Of a stretch of 64,000 nucleotides of DNA, positions 23,320 through 35,105 are shown in pieces (within the stretch, counting starts at the first letter, position 1; every line of letters begins with the position of its first letter). The stretch is from Patagioenas fasciata. Lineage: Eukaryota; Chordata; Aves; Columbiformes; Columbidae. Location of the stretch: assembly GCF_037038585.1 (NCBI RefSeq), contig NC_092541.1, forward strand, positions 3,903,445-3,967,444. The letters run 5' to 3'. A model generated the notes under the pieces. That model made no database searches. It was not told the DNA's origin and saw only the letters and a list, made by a program, of their open reading frames with translations. Position numbers and translations under genes: made by a program.

Positions 23320-26300
23320 TGGCAGTAATGAGCACCTGCTCCTGCTTGCCTAATGGGCTGTGCCTGAGCTAAGAGGGAACCACGTCAAACACACCAAGGG
23401 AGTGAGCAGATGCTTTGGATCAAGTGACCAAATCCACCTGATTTAATCCTGTAACTCCCCTGGCAGGCTCCGAACAAGGAGAGTTTGGCAGCACCATCCT
23501 CATCCTCGGGCTCTGCAGGGCCACTCTGCTTCAGGAGTTGCCCCAGGGTGACACCAGGGACTGAGGCAGAAAAAGAGCAAGTTGCCCAAACCAGCCAGCA
23601 CAGACAAGTCTCCCTTCAACCTCTCCCGCTCTGCCCACTGTTCTCCATCCATGCGTAACCTCCATGCTCTCCCTGGCTTCTCTCACATCAGTTTCGCACC
23701 ACGGCTTCTCCCTCCAGCTCTGCCAGTGTTTTGCACGGCTGCAGAGGAATGGCAGGATCAGGAGCCGGTGGAGAAGTCCTCATGAGAGCATGCACCAGCG
23801 ACAACTCCTTAATAAACCACGTGGGTTAAAAGGGATTTGAAATAAGAGTGATTTTAGGTCCATCCCTCAGGCTGCTCCCCAGCAAAACTGGCACCCACAG
23901 CCCTGAACGCACTCCACTCCAGTTCACCTGTATTCCTGCTGCTGGGACTCATAAGGAACATTTCCCTCCTGATTTAGCAAGAGAAAAAGCTGCAAAGGTT
24001 CACCAAAATCTTGCAGCTGCAAAATCTTCCATCTCCATTTAACAGTCATTTAGATGTAAACACCCTCCTGTGGATCCAGAGCTGCTTTACAACACACGAA
24101 TGACGGGGATTGGGCTCTTTATGGCATAAGGCTGTGTTTTATTTACCTGCCTTGGCAATAAAGTCTGGAGGTAGTTCAGCAGCATTTTCTCATTTAAACT
24201 GCTGCACTCACCTTTAATTTTAATTCTTTGGTGTGCTTTCCTCCCCGCAATCCTCTAAAGCCACTGACTTGGATGCAATAAATCAGTGTTACCCAGGTGA
24301 TGTCAATGGTGCAAGGCTAATTCACATCACCTGTGATCTGTCCTGCCCATGCATTTGGCTTCCTGGCACAAGCCAAGAAAACTAAAGGAGGGCAGAATAT
24401 GCTCTGAAACAAGGGGATTTTTGAGATGCACATAAAGAATGACCTCTCTAAACTCCGCAGTGCAAGGACACTGCCAAGGTCACCAAATTGAACACATCAT
24501 GGACCCGGTTGCAGAGGTCTCTGCTGCTGCATGCAGGCAGGGAGCATACATCTAACAGGAACGTTTCAGTTCATCACTTCCCATTAAGAAAAAGCACACA
24601 TACAAACAATCAAAGCACCTCTTCAGTGACAAATCCGCTGATGCAATCAAGTCCTCCTAAGTAATGCTGTGATTATAAACCTCCATCTAGATTGCACCGC
24701 TTCTGCGCCCTGAGACGACAATGAGGATGAGTGGCCAAGCTCTCCCGTCTTTCTTATTGGCCCATTTAAGTACAGAAAGGCCACAATAAGGTCTCCTGGA
24801 GCTTCTCTTCTCCAGGCTGAATGACTGCAGAACTTATAGGGTTTTTATCCTATACTGACTCTTGGCATCGGAGTCTGGCTGGTTATCAGACCAGGAGCCC
24901 AGCAGAGAATCCCAGAATCGTGCTGCTCCACCATCAACGACCAAAGTTTGAGGATGCAATTTTCAGTGCAAACTTTCAGCTGAAGTTTATTTAAAATCTT
25001 TTCTTTTCATAGCAAACATATCCTCTGAGGAGGTAATTTTTCTCCAAGGAGAAAATATCCCTGGGGGAATTTGCATCCCCATCCCACTGGAAGCCAGCCC
25101 AGCTGCCTGTTTTCCCATCCTCTGAGCATCTACAAGCTAAAAATACCCAACGTACAACCAACCTGCCACCCGTTAGCCCCCGGCAATGACACTGACAGAT
25201 GCTCACGAGCTGCGGCAATTTAAATGAGAGCTCCACAAACAAAATACAAGCGAGATTTCAGATGTCTCGTCGTGCTACGCTGTGCTAATCTCCTGCTGTG
25301 GGTAGGGAAGGGCTTCCAAAGCACCCGGGATGTTAATGCCAAGTGAAGAGATGTCACAGAGGGCTGGTGTTGGGTTTTTCTTCAGTGTGGGACTTGGATG
25401 TGTTTGTGCCGCTCGCCCTCGAGGGCTGGCTCTGCTCTGTGCACCCCATGGATGATCACGGTGAACACAGCTTTTCGCATTTAACACTCCTTGTAGCAAA
25501 ATGAAGGTGATTCAGGGCGATACCATGTCCCTGATCCTCAAAGTTATCGGCATCGAAGGCAACTGCAGCGTCTTCACATCCTGAGGATCACTTTACAACA
25601 GGCACTTCTGTGCTGGAAGAGACTTCTCTGACTATTTTAAGTGGCTCTTGGGGTGGAGGCAAAACTTCAGGGGGAATTACACTGCTCCAATAACTGGATT
25701 TGCTCTGACACCAGGTTGTCTGTGATAAATCCCACCCCATCCAGGGTACCAGCAGTCACCCACTGGGAATTTACCCTTTTTCGGGGGAAAAGTCGAAGTC
25801 TTTTAAACCCATGGTGCGACTGCAGCATGCAGTAAAAACAGTTCTGCTCGCTGTGTGATGATGGCCTGGCACCCGCTGCCATGTCACCGTCACTCCTGTT
25901 GTCACACGGGTAGAACAATAACAACTACTGACAACAAGAGAACGCTCGAAGTTCACAAAATACCGTATTTTGTTTGACTTTTATTTTATTAGCAGACAAG
26001 TGCCTTACAAACTGCCCAGAATATCTGCAAACCCCAGAGGGTCCATCTGCTCCGGTTCTTCCATCTCCCTCTTTCACCTTGTTACCTGTAGCAGCTCTTT
26101 TCCCTGGGATGCTGAAGGATGTGATGCTTCCAATAGTGAAATCCTCCTCGAGTGGCCCAGCAGCAGCGGTTGGTGTCCCCAGTCCCCCCTGCCAGGATGG
26201 ACGTGATTTATTTTGGACTAGCAACTCCAAAGGAGATGTATTATTTCCTGTTCTTCCGGTGAGTGATGTTTCTGCCACTAAATTGGAGCTTTCCACAAGA

Positions 26301-27560
26301 GTGAATGGCTCCTCCATCTATTTCTCACCTCAAGGAGACATTTGGCAAAGCTTTAAAATCACCCAAGTATTTGGTTTCAGCTGCTTTGAGGGGAAAATAT
26401 AGTTTTCTGGTTCAAAAGGTATTTTTGGCACTAATGGCTAATAATGGTCAAGTAAAATATTTAGATGCATATGGTCCAAGACAAAATGAGACATCATAAA
26501 TCACTGGACTGTTTGGCCCGATTTAATTTTCTTTTTGTTTTCTTCCCAATTTGAGAAAAGTTCTGCTTTCTCATCATAATTTGGAGCATTAACACACTTT
26601 GAACATCCAAACTGGTCAACTATTTTCCATCCAGCCTTGGAATTAGTCCATTGTTATAATGTGCTGTAGTTTCTACTATGGTCAGGGTGTCTTACTCAAC
26701 TGTTACACAGAGGAGGAGTGAGTGTTAGGTGATTTAAATCCTCCGTCCTGGGGGGCAATGAACAGACACCAGCAGTGCTACTGCAGGACGACGAGATTTT
26801 AGTTATCGACACAGTGAAGGGAGCTTAAAGCTTAAAACTGAGATTAGGGAAAATATCTTGGTGAGGTAGATCCAGCTGGTTTTGTGATGACTCAGCTTCA
26901 GGGAGATAATTGCAATCTCCAAATATCGAGGGATTTTGGTGCCAAGGAAGGGAAGGAAATATTTATGGTGGAAGAGAGTTCAAAGGCAGCAGGGCTGAGC
27001 TGGCTGTGTGAGACAGAGGTGGGATGTTCCAGGCTGAGCAGTAAGGAAGAGGAGTAGCCTGAGAAATCAGCCTCCTGAGTGTGGAAAAGGTAGAAACTCC
27101 ATCATCTGGGATGCTCAGAATGACACCAAACAAGATCTGAGTGAGTTCCCTCCAGGGAGCAATCATGCACCAGCAGAGACAGATCTCTCCTGTCTCCCCT
27201 ACTCTGCATTTCACTACAATTTCTCATATAACCACAGGTGTCGGTAAGGAAATTATCAACTCCAGCTCCCCAGCAGTCCCATGATGCCTCCCCTTGATCA
27301 CAGCTGGAAGTTCCTACACCGTCCTGCCAACAGGCTGTGAGATGGCCCTGCCAGACGGGTGGGATTTGTTTCCCCAGGGCTGTTTGACCTCTGCAAGAAG
27401 AGAAACTGGATGCACAGCCTCTGCATGCCCGACCAGGCTGGCAGCACAGTGCCTGCCCCGCATCGTGTTCCTGGGGCACAGTGACCACGGTGCTGCCCCC
27501 ACTGCAACCACCTCCAACACCAACTGTGGGAGGACACGGGAAGCAGTTTGGCACCACCTT
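23320..27560. other. Intergenic region without supported gene
   Basis: No coding exon or RNA gene is recognised. It is AT-richer than the flanks of the genes, especially 24060-24400 and 26400-26660. A perfect short inverted repeat at 25955-25973 is the only structure that stood out. Confidence 0.6.
25955..25973. repeat. Perfect 9-bp inverted repeat with 1-base spacer
   Basis: ACAAAATAC, one C, then GTATTTTGT. It is short enough to have arisen by chance in a 64 kb window. Confidence 0.8.
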
Positions 27561-27561
27561 T

Positions 27562-27958
27562 GAATCACAGAATCCCAGAATGTCAGGGGTTGAAGGGCCC
27601 TGGAAAGCTCATCCAGTGCAATCCCCCATGGAGCAGGAACACCCAGCTGAGGTTCCACAGGAAGGGGTCCAGGCGGGTTTGAATGTCTGCAGAGAAGGAG
27701 ACTCCACAACCTCCCTGGGCAGCCTGGGCCAGGCTCTGACACCCTCACCAGGAACAAGTTGCTTCTCAAATTTAAGTGGAACCTCCTGTGTTCCAGTTTG
27801 CACCCATTGCCCCTTGTCCTGTCACTGGTTGTCACCCAGAAGAGCCTGGCTCCATCTCCTGACACTGCCCCTTTCCATATTGATCCCCAGGAATGAGTCC
27901 CCCCTCAGTCTCCTCTTGTCCAGCTCCAGAGCCCCAGCTCCCTCAGCCTTTGCCCTGG
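27562..27958 (-). mobile_element. CR1 fragment, reverse orientation, about 400 bp
   Basis: GAATCACAGAATCCCAGAAT is the reversed tail, followed by GGGTTGAAGGGCCCTGGAAA and on to CTCCAGAGCCCCAGCTCCCT. It matches the + copies at 33001 and 49640 almost base for base over the shared part. Confidence 0.92.
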
Positions 27959-27959
27959 T

Positions 27960-30900
27960 ACCACCAGCCTTTGCACCGTGTTTCAGGGGAATGGATATAA
28001 AAAAGAGCAGGAAAGGAAAGGGAGAGCCAGATGTTCTTAGCAAGATGCCTGTCAGGAGCCAGAAAATAAACCCCGAGGCTTTCACTGAATTAAATCATCT
28101 GTCCTGGTGCAGGCAGCATGAAGTCTGGCAAAGGCTGGGCACTGCCAGATGTGAAAAATCTTAGTAGAGCAAAAGCCTCACCATCCAGAGAGGGAAATGA
28201 GAGCCTTCTCTCTTGACTGATGTGTCTGCAGTGAGCAGCAGAGGGGAAGGTGCCCTTTGCTTTCGCTGCCAGCTTTCCTCCAGAAAAAGCAGCAGAGGGA
28301 AGAAAGCTTCACTGCAACATTGCTGAGATGGACCGAGGTCAGACTGCTCCCAGATCTACCCAGCAGATCCCTCCCATGTAAAGCCCTGTTGCCCATCCAT
28401 GTGCTATAAAAGCCTGATGTCACTTTGGTGTGACTCCTGCCCACCTGCACCTCGATGTCGCTGGGCTGCACCACGGTCTCTGCACCCTCCAGATGCAGCT
28501 GGGACGGCAGCATCACCTCTCTGCTGCAGCTGGACCCAGGGGTTTGGGTGCTGCCTGGTGCGTGGTAACGCAGGAGGACACTTTGCCTTGTGAGAACTGG
28601 TTGCACCAGTCCCAGAGCCATCTGCACCCACCTGGCCTCCTGAGGCCGAAGTTTCCTCTCTCCATGCTCCATAGGGATTGCTACACGGCATCGAGACCAT
28701 GTTTGGTACACGACTTTGGCAGAAATGGGATCCTTATCCCCATCCTATAGAGGGAGGAACCAAGATGCAAGAGAGGTGACTTGGCTGGACTCATCCAGAT
28801 CATCTCAAGCAGAGCAAAGATGGAAACCCACGCTTCCCATCTCTGAGCAAATAGCCCAGGTCACAGATCAAACATCCCACCCTGCTTGCCAATGACTATG
28901 TTTTTGTTTGCTGTAGCTTTCAGAGAGAGGCTAAATTACCCCTAATTGCAATTCAAATTGGAGGAAGTACAGCTTTTTTGGCCAAAATCAGCTGGAAAGG
29001 AAAAGGTGCTACCAGCTATGTCCAGACATTCAGACAGATTTTCTCCCCATGTTCCAGAAATTTTGACATCAGAGTGAGATCAGGTGAAGAGAAGTTTTCA
29101 TCCCAGAAGATAAATTGTTTTCTTTAAAAATATATAAAGCTGCTGGAAAAGAGACTTAAATTAGAAGTGACCGTTTACCCGTAACTGCAACTTTGCCAGC
29201 AATTTGCTATAATGTGGAATGACTCAGAAACACAAAACCAAAGGGAAAATCTTTTCCTTTGTTCAAGGGGAAACAGATATGTATCCTTCTTTAAAACAGA
29301 ACTGAAAGCTGTGCAATATTAGGTTGAATTCAGAACAAAAACTGCAGAGAAAGTGTTCCTGAGTACCCGGTCCCCATCCCATCACTGTCTCCCTCTAACT
29401 GTCAATACTTGTTCCTGTTGTTGAGAACACAGGGGTGTAAAATGTGGTGTGTAAATCAGCTAAGAGCCAGAAAAATCCACTCTGAAAATCACCTGCATGT
29501 TGTTATTTTCCTGCATCAAGTAATGTTTTGAAGCTTCCACTCTGAAAGTCGGGCAGAAATCGCTGTGTCCCATTGCCAGGTGAGCACGTTTGACTCATGG
29601 GTCCTTGTGCAAGGAGGGCAGGGTGATAAGTCTTGAGCCTAAGTGGGGAATATGGACCTTATAACCCCAAAAATCCATTTGCCAGTTGCTCTCTGCTTTG
29701 TGACTTCTCTCCTGCTCCATGTGCATGACACTCCAGACCCCATGGCCCAAAATTTAAGCAGAGTCTTGTAGCCATGTGAGCAGCATGTGAGAGGTTTCCT
29801 CCCAAATGCTCCTCTGCCATCTCTAACCCACTTTCTGTGTTAAAGACGCGACATCGCAATAAGCAATGGGGATCTGATTAAGTGCCACCTATGAGCATGA
29901 GATATTGCTCTTGTATATCTGCAAGCGCCTCTTTTGGCAGATGACGTGGGCCTGAAAACTGATTTCACCAAACTAAATATGCCTCAATTAGAAAGCTCCA
30001 CTCATTCATACCTGGCAGAGTCATCTACAGTCGTCATAAAAATAAGTCAGGAGGATTTAATAGATTTTCTGTGGAGAGCAGGGAACAGTTTTAACTCTGC
30101 CCTGGGATACACCACGTGTGTCCAGACCAGGACCAGATGCTGCAGATGTTCCCTCCCAAGCACTCAGGTCTCTGCACCCTTGTCCACCACCCAAAAAATC
30201 ATCATTCCCACCCCACCAGAGCCTGGGGATGGCCTGGCACACATGGCCTGGCTCAACCAGCTCTTTCACAAAGATGAACGACCCTATTTGATGTGATGAC
30301 ACAAGCCAGCAGCTGGAGCTGTGTCCCAGTTGCTTTGAGGGCAAAGCATCAAGTCTGACATGAAAAATAAGGCATCGCACCTGCAGACAAGTGGGGAGGC
30401 AGATCGCCCAATAATTAACCCTGGGATGCTAATGACACTTAAAGCATTTACAACCGTCCCCTGCCCAGTCCTCTGCATTGAACAGGGAAGCCACAGCATG
30501 GGCAGGAGACCTTGACATGCCAGAGGTGAAGTCTCAGCAGGACCAGCTGTGTTGGTCTGCAGTGGCAGGATTGTGACCGGGAAACACCGGGGACGGCTTT
30601 AGGTCTTCCAATATGAGTGCAAAATACCACTGTGCTTTTGATTTGTACTTGACTGGCTGTGTCTGTAACCACAAAGGAAACCTGTTTCCCCTCCAAACCA
30701 GTGAGACCAGATGTGCCCTTTGCAAGAACAGGGAACAGGGGATCTATCTGCATCCTTGTGATCCGCAGGAGTGACACAACAGAGCTGGGCAAAGATCAGA
30801 CTTAAAAAGTCAGGAAGAATCTGCTCAAATAGCAACCAAGATGCAAAGTCGCTTCCACTCCTGGGAAATGAAAATCCCATGCAGACAAGTTTCTTTTCAT

Positions 30901-32084
30901 TTGGTCAAAACTTTTCACGCTGATGATAATCAAAGCGCCGCATTCTGCCTTGCCTTCTGCCTGGTGGCGACGGGGTCGCTGGGGATCTTTCAGCAGGAAA
31001 TTTCTAAGGAAATGCCTTTCAAAACAAGCCTTTGCAGTAAGAGCATATCCATCTTATCAAAACGCCTTGTTCCCTGCTTTATTTTTAAACAAAATTTGCC
31101 CAGATGTGCGCTGTGAATCCAAACGCAGCTGTGCTTGCAGCTCACACCAGCCCTGCGGGGCCAGGAGAGGAATTCAGGCATTTGCTACCCTCTGCTGTCC
31201 TCCTCCTGCTATTTCACCTCCCTCTAGCAGAGGCCACTGCTATTTTCCCCTCTCCTCTATGTCCCTGTGTCACCTGCATCGTCATCCTTCGCATCAGAAG
31301 ACACGGAGCCTTTCCAGGTGCCTTTGGGCTGAGCCTGCTGGTCCCCGCAACCATCTGCTCCCCCAAACTCCTCAGATCCATCTCCCAAATATCATCATTG
31401 CCATACGCAGAGCAGCTGTGCTTCCCTCCATCCCCCAGCCCCATTTTTCACCCTCTCTGCTCCCAGCTGGTCCCCCTGCCCCTCATCCTACACCCTCTGC
31501 ATTGCTCACAAACATGGAACAGCTCATGGGAGAGCTGGACTCTGACCGGTTGAGCACTGAAATCCCTCCTGCAGGTCTCGGAGAACAGCCTGGCACCATC
31601 AGGGTTAATTCTGAGGTGGTGTCAGTGCAGCTCCTGCCTTTATGAACAACCCTTGACCCTTCAGAGCAGAAAACAAACCAAGAGACAAAGCCAGCCTTGT
31701 TACTTCGGTGCCCACGTTGAATATTTATCACCACTAATGTTATTTATCACAGGAAGAGAGATCAGGGCATAATTCCTTCCTAATGAGCTGTGTTCGACTG
31801 ATTCCTGATAGGATCTGAAGTGTGGAGTTTATCTGAAATCAGTTGTTTAACGTGGTTTGCCGTGCCATTCCTTCTCCCTCGGGGAAGCCACATGCTGCTG
31901 CCTGTCCCGAGAGCTGGGGGGGTTCACAAGGAGGTAAATGTGACCCTGCACTTCTAACACAACCTGTTGATTACTTATGATAACCAGCATTGCTGTCTTT
32001 AGCAGAGAGAACTCCCAGAGCAATCACCAAATCATTGGTCCCAGTCTGAAAACAAGTGCGAAAACAAGCGACCTTAGCAGCTAT
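27960..32084. other. Intergenic region without supported gene
   Basis: No gene recognised. The longest open frame (30923-31645, +) is proline- and serine-rich with no family signature. It has no splice partners and no coding-like features, so I treat it as chance. Confidence 0.6.
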
Positions 32085-32160
32085 GGTGAGATTCAGGTTA
32101 AGAGCTGGACACGATAATCCTAAAGGTCTTTTCCAACCAAAATGATTCCACGATTCTAGG
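32085..32160 (+). mobile_element. CR1 3'-end remnant
   Basis: GAGCTGGACACGATAATCCT, then AAAGGTCTTTTCCAACCAAA and the tail ATGATTCCACGATTCT. Only the last ~70 bases remain. Confidence 0.78.
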
Positions 32161-33000
32161 TGATGCTCCTCGGATCAGGTCCAGGTGTTGCTCTGGGACA
32201 GCGGGATCTCTTGAGGAAGCATCATGATCTCAGGAGATCCAGTTCTGGCTCCTTCAAAGGCTGCAGAAAGAGGCAGTTCCCGTCGTGCCAAACAGCGCGG
32301 TGGGATCAGGACCTCGTGGCTCGGGGCCAGCCAGGGTCATAGACACTTCTTCCTTTTGTAGCCTTGCAGTGTTTTCCCGGATGGGATCAGGGCACATTCT
32401 CATTCAGCGCTGAAGCTGGTGACTGTTCTGTTCAATGAGTTTAATCTCCGCCAGAGCTCAAACCTGGGCACATCTGTCCGCTTGTGGATCTGGATTTAGA
32501 TGTACACCAGCCTTAGCCAGATTTAACTTAATTTCTGCTAATCCAGGTCTCCCCAGACATTTTACTTGGCATTTTACTATGGATGACCCAAGTGTAGCTT
32601 CAAACATGAGCCTGAATTTTGCATTTCAAGCAGGGATCCAAGCTCTTTGCTATGTAAGAAGGGTCTCCCTTCTCCTGATTCAGCTACATGCATTCAGTGA
32701 CTGCTAAACACCATTTCTGAGGACCTACAAACGAATCCCTTAATGAGCTGATGAGCTAAAATGAATGTAAAAATAGGCAATTTCAGAAATGTTACACCTG
32801 CCTCAGATCTTACATGTTTTTAGTCTGGTTCCCTCAGGAAATGACATCCATGAAGTCCTTCGGAGTCCAGCCTGGCTGGCTGCCCTCTTCATAATAAGTT
32901 TTGAACACAAGTTTCTCTCAAATTTGAACAGAGATCTCCAAGATACTATCAAGCTCCTACATGTTTGGTAAGAAGAGACGATCAGGGAGAAAAGGCAGAG

Positions 33001-33526
33001 CTGGTGAGACCACACCTGGAATATTGTGTCCAGTTGTGGCCCCTCAGCTCCAGAAGGACAGGGAACTGCTGGAGAGAGTCCAGCGCAGCCACCAAGATGC
33101 TGAAGGGAGTGGAGCATCTCCCGTGTGAGGAAAGGCTGAGGGAGCTGGGGCTCTGGAGCTGGAGAAGAGGAGACTGAGGGGGGACTCATTCCTGGGGATC
33201 AATATGGAAAGGGGCAGTGTCAGGAGGATGGAGCCAGGCTCTTCTGGGTGACAACCAGTGACAGGACAAGGGGCAATGGGTGCAAACTGGAACACAGGAG
33301 GTTCCACTTAAACTTGAGAAGAAACTTGTTCCTGGTGAGGGTGTCAGAGCCTGGCCCAGGCTGCCCAGGGAGGTTGTGGAGTCTCCTTCTCTGCAGACAT
33401 TCAAACCCGCCTGGACCCCTTCCTGTGGAACCTCAGCTGGGTGTTCCTGCTCCATGGGGGGATTGCACTGGATGAGCTTTCCAGGGCCCTTCAACCCCTG
33501 ACATTCTGGGATTCTGTGACTCTGTG
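33001..33526 (+). mobile_element. CR1 3' fragment with remains of the reverse transcriptase C-terminus
   Basis: The first ~60 bases translate to LVRPHLEYCVQLWPL, the typical C-terminal part of CR1 reverse transcriptase. The frame is then lost to stops. The element ends CATTCTGGGATTCTGTGACT. It is the most complete CR1 here and is nearly identical to the copy at 49640. Confidence 0.93.
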
Positions 33527-34976
33527 TGCTGTGACTCAGCCTGCACTGACCATACATCGAAAGGAAACCTTCCTTCATTTGTCCTGCTGCTCACACACGT
33601 CTGTGTCTTTATCCCAGGCAATTCCATGCCAGAATTGGTCTATTTATGCTAAAACTGTCAGAGAAACCTGAGAGCTGGGGTGAAGGGGGATTTGTTATTT
33701 TTTTTAATGAAACACTAAGGTTTCATTCATCCTGTTATTCACCAGGGATAAGTTTTTTCCATAGGAACAGCCTGCAAACAAACAGCCACCGGAGATGCTT
33801 GCTCAGCCCTGCCCTTCCCTTCGGCTCCTGCACTGGATCTGGTCCCCACTCCTCCTGGCCACGGGGTTGGCAAGTAGAAGGTTTTTCACTGATTTTCTCA
33901 TTATTTCGTCATTCTGGAGGACAGGGAGGGAGGGCAGGCTGCCTCCGCTTGTCATGATTTTCCCCAAGAATAATTGCTGGTGCTTGCTACTGTCTCTGAG
34001 TTGTTTTGTGCTGTGTATTTCTGTTGTATCTTAAATAAAGTGGTGGGTGTTCTATGATTTCTCCTTTTATTTCTTTTTTAAACTTGTGCTGTTTTCTCAC
34101 TTATACATTTTTTTCACAAGTCGGTAGGATGATTTGAACATATTCACCCTAAAAGCATTTCTCCCTCCCCCTACAACTCGCCTCCAGAAGCTCTGGTACA
34201 AGTAAGAAGTTTTTAGCTTTATTCTCCCCAAGGTTCTGTCTGTCCACATATTATAACTGCTCGGCTTTAGTTCTCAATGGACAATCGTAGGAACCTAAAT
34301 CTCATTTCCAGGACAAATAGGAACATTAAGAAAACACATCCTTTTTAAGAGATTCTGATCTGAACCATGAGATTGCCTCAAGTGCCCCAAGCTTAAATCC
34401 AAAGTTCCCGCTTGAAGTTGTGGTGATTTCTTGCTTAGGATGCACCTAAGCTGGCAAAGGGACTTGGCCACATCGTGCCCTCCCTTACCCTCCTTTACCC
34501 AGCAACCTCTGTAATTTCTCCCTCTGAGACTTTTGGTGCGTGTTATTTCCCCTCAAAACCACAATTCCCTGCTTTTTTTCACATGTTCTTACTTTTCAGG
34601 TATCCTTCACAGCCAGTTCTAGGTATCCTACACAACTGGAGACTCTTGTCTCTCTCTCTTGAGTTATGGGGCAAACTTACCATCAGGCTAGGCTTTCTAG
34701 GTTTTCTGTGCCTTCTGGTCTGCTAGGATTTCCACCAAAACATCCTGGTGTAGCACTCTCATCACCTGTCTCCTCCTTCCCTCTGATCCTCTCTCCTACC
34801 ATGTCTCTTCTACTGGGATGTCCCCAGCTTTATTTCCTCCACTGCATCCTGCCCAGATGGTCCCCAGAAGAAGAGCCACGTTCCCCTGGTGAGTGTGACC
34901 AAGGTGGGCAGGAGCCGTGATGCTGCCCAGCCTGTGAGCCATCACTAAGGTGACAGGGAGAAGCAGCAGATTCCTC
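33527..34976. other. Intergenic flank upstream of the ZPBP-like gene
   Basis: No coding exon recognised. An isolated AATAAA at 34034-34039 is followed by the GT-rich stretch GTGGTGGGTGTTC, which looks like a functional poly(A) site with no known gene before it. The last 200 bases should include the promoter of the ZPBP-like gene; no clear TATA box was seen. Confidence 0.5.
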
Positions 34977-34990
34977 ATCGCCATGGCAAC
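34977..34990. promoter_or_regulatory. RFX X-box-like palindrome at the 5' end of the ZPBP-like gene
   Basis: ATCGCCATGGCAAC matches the RFX palindrome GTTGCCATGGCAAC at all but the first and third positions. It lies three bases before the ATG chosen for the ZPBP-like gene. RFX2 is known to switch on spermatid genes through X-boxes near their start sites. The match is seen; function is inferred. Confidence 0.4.
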
Positions 34991-34993
34991 GAG

Positions 34994-35105
34994 ATGTTCC
35001 ACAATGCGCAGTGGGGCAGGATGCTCTGCGCTCCATGCGTCTGGCCGGACCTTGGGCGATTCAGGGTGCTGGGGATCCTGACTTTGGTGCTTTGTAGCTG
35101 CTCAG
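34994..35105 (+). CDS. ZPBP-like exon 1: signal peptide
   Basis: Encodes a short hydrophobic stretch, [14 protein letters not shown], after a polar N-terminus; it ends in phase 1 at TCAG|GTGAAA. From the ATG at 35021 the leader would be ~28 residues, a more usual signal peptide. An out-of-frame ATG at 34983 precedes both. This is the least certain exon. Confidence 0.65.

Noticed and set aside
27481-28164. 227-codon + strand frame
   Set aside because: Its middle is a reverse-oriented CR1 element; similar peptides recur at every CR1 copy in the window.
30923-31645. 240-codon open frame on the + strand, the longest unexplained frame in the gap between CRHR1 and the ZPBP-like gene
   Set aside because: Composition is Pro/Ser/His-rich with no domain, no splice partners and several overlapping frames of similar length; it looks like chance in a stop-poor stretch.
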